64,000 bases of DNA, taken from assembly GCF_003144195.1 (NCBI RefSeq), contig NW_020289996.1, forward strand, positions 659,091 to 723,090, written 5' to 3'. The notes below the pieces were generated by a model. That model was not told where the DNA came from. It made no database searches and saw nothing but the letters and a program-made list of their open reading frames with translations. The DNA comes from Ceraceosorus guamensis. Taxonomy: Eukaryota; Basidiomycota; Exobasidiomycetes; Ceraceosorales; Ceraceosoraceae. A program made the translations under genes and the position numbers. Shown piece by piece: positions 22,829 through 33,169 of this stretch; position 1 is the stretch's first letter, and each line of letters begins with the position of its first letter.

Positions 22829-22967
22829 GCTTGTTCGCGCTCAGCACATCTGATAAGGCATCGCACGCGCTTCAATCGAGGGACCGCGCATTACAGCGCT
22901 CGAACGAGGCGGAAGGCTCGATAAACCTCAACATTGTATTTCTACTACCACGCATGTATACAGTGCG

Positions 22968-25900
22968 TCATAGCAGATCATCATCGTCATCATCCCCACC
23001 AATCTGCTCCTTGTTCTTCGCCTGATCCTCGCTCCTGACCTGTCCGGTGGTGGTAGCAGCGACAAAAGCTGGTCCGCCCGCGCTGCCAATAGTGGCCGCA
23101 CCAGCTCTTTTCCTAGAAGCAGCCTCTGCTCTAGCCATTGGATCATCTTCCTCGTCTTCCTCTCCTGCCGCTCCTTGCGCTTCGGCGGCACCTGCTGCAG
23201 CCGAGAGCGCGGCCGATGCGGCAATGTAGGAGACGTCGGTGTTGAATTGAGCTTGCACTGCTCGCTTTATGCGCACTGCGAAAGCATGGCAAGGCGGTAT
23301 TAGATCAAGCCAAAAGTGGTGTCAGTCGAGTCCACCTAATGAGCGCAGCGGGACAGTTGAAGCCTTCATAGCTGCGCGACACTCACGCATCTCCCGGAAC
23401 GTGTCTTCAGAGCCAGTCTCGATTTCGAACTTGTTCCACTCTGACCAGAAATCGGGTCTGGTCTGTAGAGTCCATAGTAGAGATGTGCAAGGAACCATAT
23501 CAGGGTTGAGACGCTCTTCGACGGCAAAAAAGGAGACACTGCCCAACTCACTCGCGGGTCGCAGAATTGGCTAGCGTGGGCATAGATAGCTCTAGCTCTA
23601 TCGATCTCTCCCAATTTCCTCTCGAGAGCAGCAAATCGCAGGCACATTTCCGCCGTTTGCTTGTCCGGCAACACTTCGATCGCTCGCTCGTAGATCGATC
23701 TGGTAGCCGCCAAACCAAAGTTGGCCGCTGCCTTGGCAATGTAGAACGTGAACATCTGCGTGGCGCGATTTCGGTTTGGCGAGCACAGCAATGTGAGCTT
23801 ACACTTCGTCTACAGATGCTTGCATATCACAGCACCTCTTGCAGGTGCGCCGAGTCCAGAACAACTCACATCAAACCTGTCCTCATCCGACACTTTTTGT
23901 GTTGCGCGTTCATAGATGCTCAGTGCGCGCTTTGCTAGTCCGTGCTCCTCCTCCAGCGCTCCGTACTTGAGCAGCAGAGGCTTCGCAAAATTAGAAGGAC
24001 ATGATTCGAGCGCTTGTTCGAACAGATCCCTGGCTCTTTCGATTTTGCTTCCGCCCTGTTGAAGAACAGCGAAGAAGGTGTTTGAGTCAGACGGATCCAC
24101 ACAGCGCGCGACTTGTGTCCTGCTCGGCCCACACCACAACTCACGTATCGCTTGACAAATTTGCTGATGTACACGTTCCAAATCTCGAAAGCAATGGGGT
24201 ATCCAAAAGCCTCTACTCCCCTTTCGTATACCCTAAAAGCGTCTTCAAAGTACTTGTGCTCCTCCAAAAAGCTAGCGTAATTGACGATGATTTGCGCGTT
24301 GGCAATCTTCAGCTCCAGTATCCTATCGTACGCCCTTTTGGATCCCTCGACCGTTCCGATGCTCTCTTCCAGGTCGACGTAGAAGCTCCACAACTTGGTG
24401 CTCTTGAAGAGCCGCTTTTGTGCGCTGAGCGCGTCGTCGTGGTATGAAATGTGCTTGATCTCGCTCGATTTGACGGGCACCGAAGCGGCTCGAGACATGA
24501 CACGAAGTGCTGCTTCGTAATTCTCAGCTCGCACTTCCATCTCTGCCCATTCGCACCACACCTCTGCAAGATCGTCGACCCGCTTGAAGTTCACCTTGAC
24601 CGCCCTTTCAAAGACGAGCCTGGCGCTATCCAGGTCCGCCTCGCCCTCCTCTCCCTCACTGCTGCCTCCTACTTCATAAAACTTCGCAAAGTTGAGCCAT
24701 AGCTGGTGGTAGTTTGCCGTGGCTTTTCGCGGATTGATGGTGGCTGTAGCCTCATTGTAGACGTCTACGATCTTGTCGTCTTCATTGCCCTGCAGGGCAA
24801 TCTTCTTTTCCCACTCCTGCACATCATCTGGATTGCGCCTGAGCAGGACCTCGTTGATTAAGAAAGGTCTCCGCTCCATGAGCAGCTCAAAGTTCTGCAT
24901 CCTTTCGTCCAATTCTTGCTCTTTCAAGCTTCTCTCCTCCGCTTCCCCTTCATCTTCTTGCTCTTCGCCCAGCTCTTCCATGAGATATCCGATCACATTT
25001 TCGCTCGTCTCTGCATACGCATCGAAGATCTGCGTAAAGTCTCGCACAGTGACGACGCTGGAGATGCCTTCCTCGAATGTCCCTGTTGCCACCTCTAGCT
25101 CCCCACGCTGGATCCAATACGTCGCTAGGCCAGTCCACAGACGTCCCGCTTGATCAGGAAACTTGTTAATGCCGAGTGCACGTAGAATTCCATCAACAGG
25201 TATGGGCATCGCGTCCAGAGGATCGAGATCGGATGCGCGGATTGAGGCGCCTCTTTGCGTTAGTGAAGCGGCACTAGACTTAGCAACAGCGCCGTCGGCA
25301 CTGGTCTTGCCATGAGTTTGCAGATCCTGTTCTTCTTGGTGATCCAAACCAATCTCATCTCCATGCTTCTCGCACAGTTCCAGCCACTCGATCAAGAGCT
25401 GATACGGGCTTTTGCCTTCTGGACTGGTGTATGTGCCATCCTGAGCTTCTTTGGCCAGCTTGAGTAGCAATTTGGAAGCTTCTCTGCTCCTTCGGATTTT
25501 GCTCTCGTTGACCTCTTCCTCCTCCTCTTCTTGCTCAGCAGACTCTTCCTCCACCTCTTGTCTCTGCTTTAGCAAGATGCCAACGTACCTCTCTGTCAAG
25601 CTAGGATCTACCCTGAGATACCTCCGCCAGATCTTGAGACACGTCTCTCCTCCTACACTCTCTGCCCATCTCAGATAAGGCTTCCATACGCGCAGATGCA
25701 GTGATGGAGGAAGCGTTCGCAGAGCTCGATCAAAGGTGCGGCGTGTATGCGTTCGGGAAAGCGTGACTGGGGCGAGAGGATGGGTGAGGATGGAAAAGTA
25801 GAGAAGCCACAATCGAGGCATCTGAACGATGTTGCGAGTGCGTAGCGAGATGAGATTAGCATGCTTACCAAGGGCGCAGACGATCTCTCTCGCCTCAATC

Positions 25901-26600
25901 TTTGTAGCGCACTCACCTTTGGCAAGCACATCAATGCTCTCTCGAACGTAGCTGCCAAGCTCTCCCACTCTCTGTGACCCACTCTACCATCCAAAGCCTT
26001 GCCCTCTCTCCACTCCCACTCTTCCTCTTCTTGCTGTTCCAACAGCGCAGGACCGGCATCTAGCGCCTGCCTAGCACTTTCCAGCGTCCTCTTCTTCCAA
26101 GCCTCTATGCCTCCCTTTGGCTCGCCTGCGACGAAGCTGCTCCTTCTGAGCAGATATTGCAGCCAGACAGCATAGCACTGCGGAAATCTGACCAATGTCC
26201 TCTCGTACACGCAGACGACGCGTCTCAGCGCGATTCTCGCCTCCTTGTTGCTCAAAGGTCCCAACAAATCAACCTGAGCCGCGCTCCAAGTCGCATCGGG
26301 TCTGTTCCAGATGGGCTCGGTGCTCAGTTTGGAAGCGATCGTATCTCGCACGGGAATGTTGGAAGTCTCGACGTGGGTGATGTACGCTCTCCATGCTCGT
26401 AGATCGTCCGAATGCAGCAGCAGATCTTGTTCCAGCGCTAGATCGCCAGATGGGATCACATCATCATCCGTCATGGGGTTCGGGAAGGGCATGGTCAAAG
26501 GAAAGAGGTGCTGCATGGATGCGATGGATGCTGGTGAAGCCGAGTTCGATCCACTCGCATGGCGGCCATCGCCGGTCGAAGTGGTAGTAGCTGTTGGCAT
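22968..26600 (-). CDS. SYF1: pre-mRNA-splicing factor Syf1 (XAB2), HAT-repeat protein
   Basis: Scaffold of the Prp19-associated (NineTeen) complex, active in spliceosome catalytic activation. Six exons: 26600-25917, 25821-24145, 24055-23870, 23755-23552, 23462-23387, 23275-22968; 1044 aa, all GTGAGT donors. Joins give continuous family sequence: RALMCLPK-MPRLWLLYFSIL, FVKRY-GGSKIERARDLFEQ, DEDRFD-MFTFYIAKAAANFG, CDPR-TRPDFWSEWNKFE, TFREM-L-RIKRAVQAQ. HAT (half-a-TPR) repeats run almost the whole length, for example WRRYLRVDP and RAIYAHASQFCDPR. It is longer than the usual 800-900 aa because of acidic insertions (EEESAEQEEEEEEVNES at about 380; GEEQEDEGEAEER at about 580). The C-terminus ends in an Asp run. 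ATG 26600 was chosen over a GTG 30 bp upstream; a later Met is possible. Confidence 0.94.
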
Positions 26601-27348
26601 CTTGTGCCCACCGCCTCGCCGTGTCGTCACTGCAAGTTTCTCGACAGAATCTGCCTAAGCGTCGGTAAATGATATTGGCGCTTCCTGGCGCAAGGGTCGA
26701 CAATCAGAGTCAGGCGGATCTGAAGGGTCAGAATGCTCAATGAGGGCAGGCGGAGCAACAGAGCTCCCAGAAGGTGGCAGGGCATTGGAGAGCGAAGCAA
26801 GCGTCATGGAATTTGGTGTCACGAATGCGAGGCAAAGGGCACAAAGGTCTCAGAAAGCGCGTCTCCAAGCTTGCGCGTCCCACTCATGATTCACGATGAG
26901 CGCTGTTTCGAGTGTCACGTGCCATTGCTCCCAAAAACTCGCACTATTCACGTGATTGACTATTGAAGGGGCACGAGGGTTGAGTCAGATCATAATTCAT
27001 GCCAGGAGTGGATTCCGAGCCGGACTTGCGAGTATCTAACACCATACCCACGAATGCGACGGGGGTCAAGACTCGAATGCTAGGGATTTCCCACCACGAA
27101 GACGGCTAAATCAGACGCCCGAGCAATAGACAAGGTTGCAACATGAAATCACCCATCGAACTTTGGCACATACAGAACGTTGGGCATGACTCGCCAATCT
27201 CAATCAAAGGCGACGGGCAGCAGTGTACCGAGCTCGCATGCACGAGGGCATCTCCTGGCTTCACAGTGGCAACGACTCAAGTCGAGATCTGTATGAGAAC
27301 TGGAGTCCTGGCGCCAACCGTGACTTGCAGCTCTAGGACTGTGAATGT
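26601..27348. other. spacer, SYF1 upstream region
   Basis: About 750 bp without a supported gene. It should hold the SYF1 promoter and the 3' end of the next minus-strand gene. Dispersed-motif copies lie near 26819 and 26886. Confidence 0.4.
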
Positions 27349-28029
27349 CTAGAAAGACTTGCCGTCGGGTTCTATGGGCGACGGGGAAAGTTTGGAGAAT
27401 CGTGAAGAACGTCAGCATCTGCAAGTGCCCTAGCTGAGACCTTTTGGAAAAGGCACCGCTACTACTCACGTTGCGCTTTGAGGTTGGTGACAAAGTCAGC
27501 AATGACTTGCTCATTCGCCGCTTGACGTTGCTTTCGTCGCTCTTCGTCGGCATTGATGAACGCTTTACTCAGGTGGTAGGTGCCAAGACCAAAGCCTCCC
27601 ACACCCAGTCCCGCATAGCTACGAGAATGGCATGCAGTGAAGAAATGGCGAGTCAGCACTGCGGTGCCCGAAGGGCATCAAAGTCCATTGAACCTGATCT
27701 GGCACTCGCCCAAAGATTTTGGCCTTTCGTTGCCAAGTCATGGGCTTTTTCTTGGGTACAACGCTCCCATCAGGTCCATGGACGAGCGGAGTGCCTGCGG
27801 CAGGCTGGTGGTCGTGGTCGTGCGCAAGAGGGCTGGTGCTGCTGGGTCTTTCCACCAGACCTACCTCGGCTTGATGCGAGCCGCTGCCGCTTAGAGTGCG
27901 TTCGAGACCTTTGGCCGCCGCCGTGAGTTCGTTGCGTGCCTCCAGCACGAGAGGGGCAGCGAGAACGCCATGGTTGCTAGAAAGCGCCATGCTGGCCACG
28001 AGCATGAGTGGCAGAGTGAAAACTTGCAT
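27349..28029 (-). CDS. small secretory-pathway protein, hypothetical (163 aa)
   Basis: Three exons: 28029-27710, 27618-27470, 27371-27349. Residues 1-25 form a signal peptide or anchor (MQVFTLPLMLVASMAL...LAAP). A polar His/Asp/Pro-rich stretch and a basic KKKPMTWQRKAKIF follow, then a glycine-zipper hydrophobic segment GYAGLGVGGFGLGTYHL at about 107-123, then a charged helix (INADEERRKQRQAANEQ). Exon 1 joins exon 2 in frame only if the first intron uses a GC donor (GCGAGT at 27709, acceptor TCGTAG). The last exon encodes seven codons. Probably a small single- or two-pass membrane protein; a mitochondrial destination is also possible. No family recognised. Confidence 0.6.
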
Positions 28030-30047
28030 GTCGGCAAAGTCGTCGAGTTATGTGAAAGAAATACCTGGGAAAGTGTTTGCTGAATATCAAGGTAGACGAT
28101 GTTGTCAAAAGGCGAGACCAGCTCGGGTGCAAAATTTTAGACAGTGGTCAGTGTTGGTGACAAGGGATGGACTGAAGTCGCGTGGTGGGTAGCGAGATGC
28201 GCCTTCATGTACTTTTGCTGCGCTTTCGCGGTTCGCCTTCGCCTAACCCTTTGCCACAGAAAAGCATCACTTGGTGTCCAGACTGGCTCCTCCGATATTT
28301 TTTCGTTGAGCTGCGCCAGAGTCGTGATAGCATCAATGTGCACCGTTGAGGTCGCTTTGCTGATTGGTTGCCACACGAGGAGGCTTACCGACTGCGCCGG
28401 TGATGACGCCATCACTTTAAGATGTTGGCGTGTCATCCAAGACAATTGGGATTGGCTTTGGCTTTGCGCATTGCGCATTGCATCTTCGAGAATGCCCGTT
28501 GCTCGTGAGCCACAAGTCTTTGGGACAGACGCGCCTCGTCATCGTTGGCCCTGACGCCCTCAATTGGGCGCTTTTCCTGAGCACGACGCCTTCGATGGCT
28601 ACGCAATGCGTTCCGAAGCGACTTGGCCGGTCGTAAGCGTGCCAAATGTGACGGGAATAATTTTGGGCGAGCAGGCTGCGCACGCCTCCTCTGAGAAGGG
28701 AGAGGGAAGCTATGAAGTTGAAAGCGGCTTCTGACGATGGCCGTTCCGCAGTGGAATTGATCGCGGCATACAAGTGGTACACTTGCGTTGTCAAGCGTCC
28801 ATCGCGGCGTCGGTTCGGGATCAGCGCAGCGCATACATGCGCCCACGCGGTCGGCACTACCGAGCTTTCCTCTTCCAGCTGGTCGCGGGCTCGCAACCGC
28901 CGCCCATCTTGACTGCCTGCCTGAACTCAATGCTAAGCACCTTGCACTCAGGGCCCGCGAATGTGCGCATGATGTTCTGGATGCGTTGATTTCGAGTTGA
29001 TTCTTCACTCCCAGTGAGGGATATGCTTGTCTATCACGACTGCGATCCCGCCGGTGTGGTCCATTCATCAGCTTGCTTCCTTTTGAGCATTGGACTGGCG
29101 CCGCATTTCGTGCTCGCACCGCCCCACTTCATGCGTAGTCCGCAGCATCCATGATGCTGGCTGTATTCATCCGATGCGCTGAAATCTCCTATTATTACCC
29201 CGATTGAAGCGTCTTTTTTTGCTGCCAAGTCTTGAGTCCGTTCCAAGTCCGTCACTATGCGTCCAAAATCGCCAATGATGATGGTCATGTTGAAAGCAAA
29301 GTCCCGTGCATTCTGCTGCCAGCCAAGCCAAGCCAAGCGCAATTTCACTGACCACTCATCTTGTTGATTCGCGCTTCGCTTGCCAAGCATGCGCTAAATG
29401 TGAGATTTGCGGAGAACGCGGGTTCTCACATGTGCGCATGCGCGTGCGTGGGTGCGTGGGTGGGTGCGTGAATGCGAATGCGCGATTCACTGATTATAGC
29501 AGCAGCAAGCAGCAAGGCGTTCCTTGCAACTCTGCGGAGATGAGAATCACGGATGATGCCTGCGCCAAGTCAAAGCTAAGCAGCAAATGACGAAGGATGC
29601 ATCGATTTGCAGCGATGTCTTGGCAAGCAGCGATCTGTATGAAGGCCTGCCTCGGTCGTGATCCTGCTTGCAAGCCAGAAATAGATGAGACCCTGAGCTG
29701 TGTGGTGACTTACTTGTAGCTGTGTCTGCTGTTCAGTCAGGCTGCAGATCTGACCAGCAAGCTGCTGCTGGTGCGGGTGCGATCCGCCAAGAGACCGCTA
29801 GCGAGATTCAACAAGTGGCAGCTTGTCCAGGGGTACGTATCTCCCTGAATCACAGGAGAGAGCAAATCTCCCTGAAGCAGCGTCGCTTCGTTGTACGATA
29901 CCGCAGGCTTACTTGCTGATGACCCTGTTGGGGCCAAAGAAAGCATAAAGACAGGAGATGAACGAGCTCCACCATGACCAATCCCCCCCGCTCTCTGCCG
30001 CCCTCTCCACACACACACACACTCACGACTCCCAACTTCTGCCCATC
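28030..30047. other. 2-kb stretch without a supported gene
   Basis: Several minus-strand open frames of 110-230 codons overlap between 28137 and 29390, but none shows recognisable motifs, and they occupy different frames over the same bases. 29430-29470 has GTGCGTGGGTGGGTGCGTG-type repeats, and a CA run lies at 30009-30022 in the 5' UTR of the next gene. Confidence 0.4.
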
Positions 30048-30610
30048 ATGCGCTTCTCACTCGCTCTTCCCGTCGTGTTCGCGTCCGCACTGACCCTGCT
30101 CAGCAGCAGCTCGACGCTCGGCGCACCCGCCACGCTATCCAAGCGAGAATTGGACCCAAACGATGCCAAGTACTCGTTCACATGGCGAGAAGACAGCAGC
30201 TCGGGCGATTGCAGCGCATACCCTCCTGCCGATTTCGCAGCGCGCGTATTCGACGACTGCAGCGCTCAACTGTCCATGCTGCGCGATCGACGCGCCGTCG
30301 TTTACAATTGGGCCTTCGATGCGCTTTATGCCGATGGAAGTCGGTGAGTATGAGCGGAGCGAGTGACCGTTCAGCGTGTTCCCCCCCACCCCCCTTCATG
30401 GAGTGCAAGGTTCTCATCGCACACGTGCACCCCCCTCTCTCCACACCACCGTGACAGCGTTCGACAAACACCTGTTCGCGATTTCGACAAGCTGTCCATC
30501 AGCGATCCAGATTATACCACCACCGGCGGTCAGAATTATCGTCAAGACAGGACGCGCGGGTGAGTGGAGAATGGAATGGGGGAATGGGGGTGGTGCGCAA
30601 TGGCCCATCG

Positions 30611-30642
<32 letters not shown>

Positions 30643-31268
30643 CATGGCGTGATTTGCTGATAGGATCATACCGCCCGCCCGCTCCCTCCATCATTCTCGA
30701 ACACGATGTGCCCATAGGGATTACATTTCCGTGCACGACTTTACCAACGTGTGCCGCAACGGTCAAGCTCCGGTGCAATTCCAATTCTACGTCGTTCAGA
30801 CGCTGACGGCCACGTGCGCAGGCAATGGTCGAAACTGGTTCAAGTCCAGACCCATCAACGTCGTTCGTGGAGGAAGCAAAGCTGGTCAAGCATCCATCAC
30901 TTCCGCCAGAAGGATCAACAGTAATGGCGATTACGAAGTCAGATGGAACGCTGTGACTGGTGCTGCGAGCTACAACATCATCTACGAGACCTACACCTCC
31001 GGCGCCGGAGAAACGCCCTACTACACCACGATTCGAGGTCAGCGCGTCAATGTAAGTTCGAAAGATTCTCTAACCCAAAGCGAGCGGGTAAGAAAGTCTA
31101 TGCTGATGGACCGTGTCATCCTCTCTTTAGGCCGGTCAAACCAGCGTCGTCGTAGCTACTGGCACGCGCGAGGCTGGAAGACCGCGCTTCTTCGTCGTCA
31201 ATGTGCTGAGCCAAGCCGGCGTGTGGAACTACGCTCCCGCTCTCAACAACTTCGAAGGCAGATGGTGA
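30048..31268 (+). CDS. secreted protein with a fibronectin III-like C-terminal region, hypothetical
   Basis: Four exons: 30048-30343, 30458-30559, 30718-31051, 31131-31268; 289 aa. The signal peptide is clear (MRFSLALPVVFASALTLL...STLGAP), with a dibasic KR soon after that could be a Kex2 site. The mature N-terminal half contains several Cys (GDCSAYPP, DDCSAQ, NVCRN, ATCAG), so disulphides are likely. Residues about 200-285 read like a beta-sandwich: YEVRWNAVTGAASYNIIYET resembles the B-C strands of fibronectin III domains. Joins: DGSR-VRQTPVRD, TRG-DYISVHDF, GQRVN-AGQTSVVVA. No catalytic motif seen. Function unknown; an extracellular or cell-wall role is inferred from the signal peptide. It converges with the hypothetical gene at 31560. 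Confidence 0.72.
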
Positions 31269-31559
31269 AGCTGCGGAGTGGGGGCAACAATCGCGACTTG
31301 GCGCGCTTGCATGATGGAGTTGAGGGGGGATTGCTGGGTGTCGAACGAGAAGCGGCACATGAATGTAACCCGAGGCGTGCCTAATGAAGTATGCGAAAAA
31401 GTTTCGTCGGATGCAAAAGTGTGTTGCAGCCAAGCGTCATGCTTGAAGGGCTTGTTTGCGTCGGGGGCGAGCGACCTCGTGCTTGGTGCCAAAGCTGGGT
31501 GCGTTGCAAAAAGTCACGGCTTTGGCGCACATGAATTACGCGACGCATCTTTCTTGCCC

Positions 31560-32126
31560 TCACAACTGCTTGACGAGCGCTGCCGCTGCGGGTGTTGCGG
31601 ATGGGTCTAATGGCGAGTCGCGTTTGGAAGGCATCATCATCATCATCGCCTCCTCGTCCCCTCCTTCCTGACCAGCGCGACCTCGAGCCAGTGGATTGAG
31701 TGTCCAATGTCTGGGAATAGGGCTCGAAACCCATTGTAGCGCTGGTGCTCGAGGTGTGCCCACCAAGCCTTCGTTGCCTGCTGCGTGTGATGATCTGGCC
31801 AAGGGCACACTCAAGAGCCTGTCGCGGTCATGACGCGAAGGTGTGCCATCCGCGTGATTCGTGCTTGCGCTGAGAGCGGGGTGAGAGCCGGCTACAGGAC
31901 TTGCGCTCCTTCGTTGCCTCATAACAGGTCGGTTTCGATTCTCCCCATCCTCTTCCTCGTCCGGCTGTGCGCCTGCTCGCACTTCGTTCTCTCCCGTGCT
32001 CGTGCTCGATGGTGTCGCGTCTGCGATCGAGCCAGAGTGAAGGGCTCGCGCTTGATGAGAGGAAGTTCGTCTCTTTCGAAGCAGCGCGATGGGCCGACGA
32101 GGAGCTGGAGCCTGCAGCTGCGCCAT
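31560..32126 (-). CDS. hypothetical protein (188 aa)
   Basis: Open frame ending at 31560. I chose the ATG at 32126 (GGAATGGCG), giving MAQLQAPAPRRPIALLRKRR. The frame stays open to another ATG at 32483, but that extension is rich in Ser/Thr/Pro/His of UTR character. The product is low-complexity and polar, with an acidic patch (DEEEDGENRN), a Met run (AMMMMMPSK) and a Trp-containing string WVSSPIPRHWTLNP. No family, membrane segment or signal peptide. It could be a chance ORF. Confidence 0.4.
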   Translation of the reverse strand: MAQLQAPAPRRPIALLRKRRTSSHQARALHSGSIADATPSSTSTGENEVRAGAQPDEEEDGENRNRPVMRQRRSASPVAGSHPALSASTNHADGTPSRHDRDRLLSVPLARSSHAAGNEGLVGTPRAPALQWVSSPIPRHWTLNPLARGRAGQEGGDEEAMMMMMPSKRDSPLDPSATPAAAALVKQL

Positions 32127-33169
32127 TCCGGTATCGTGAATACCGCCGTCACGGAGGGGCGATACGAGTGGCAACAGAGACAGATGCGCAAGTAGGTGGA
32201 TGCTTCGAACTGTTGCGAGGGCCAAAAAAAGGGCAATCGTGGACCGAATGTGCGCCCAAGGTTGTGAGAATGTGCAAAGGTGAGGTGCGCCGAAGTTCGA
32301 GAAAAGAAAGTTTGCAAGCAAAGGATTGTGGTTGTCAATTGAGATGAATGTGGGGTGTGATTTGCGAAGATGGGGGGGGAAAGCAGTCGGAGTGGTGTGG
32401 GTATAGTATGACGAGGGAGTAAATGAAGAGTGAAAGTGGAAGCAAAGCACAGCCAAGCCACTGCTGCTTGCTGCTGCTGCCATGCGGCCTGGCTCACACT
32501 CAAGTCACATTCACGATTGCTGACTTTCCGCTTCCGGCTCTGTGTCGCGCACGGCGGTATATGCACTTGATCATCGCCGTGCGGGGACTCACGCACGCAC
32601 GCACAGTCGTGAGTAGTAGGTGATCGAGTATTCACATTCGCGATTACGCGACGCGCCCGTTCGCAGGTGCTAAATCGGGGCCATGCACGCACGCACTTCC
32701 GAGCTCGCCCCGTCGATCGGCCGGCCGGTCCTTTCGCAGCATGCGATCAAGCCACACCTGATCGAGCGACAGGTACGCTTGGCGAGCACGCGGTCGACCT
32801 TCTGCTCATGTACGTATTCCTTCAGGTATGTACCGGTACTGCAGAACACATCTCACACGGCGCTCGCTCGGACTACAGCAGCAGCACCCTTGCTCGAAAC
32901 CGAATCTAGATTCTCCACAAAGAGATTTGTCGAAAAAGTGTGAGGTTGGGCAGAGAGATTCAATCTAGCTGTCAAGTTCGAAGAAAAGGGGAGAAGAGAG
33001 GAGAATTAACAAGAGGTGCAAAGGGAAAGGGTGTGTCTGTTTTGGTCTCAAGAGTGAAGTGAAAAAAAAAGAGTGTGTGTATGTTTGAGCTGCGGAAGGA
33101 GAGAGCGTTGATTGCTCTGCTGCCGTACGATGATGCGTGGGTATCGATCAAGTCGCACGTCTCGTAATG
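32127..33169. other. spacer downstream of RAX2
   Basis: About 1 kb. No gene supported beyond the possible extension of the hypothetical frame to 32483. Includes CGCACGCACGCAC repeats near 32590 and 32683 and dispersed-motif copies at about 32508 and 32633. The right end is the RAX2 3' UTR. Confidence 0.4.

Noticed and set aside
28137-29390. Overlapping minus-strand frames of 110-230 codons
   Set aside because: They occupy competing frames over the same bases, mostly lack ATG starts in context, and show no domain, signal peptide or coherent splice pattern.
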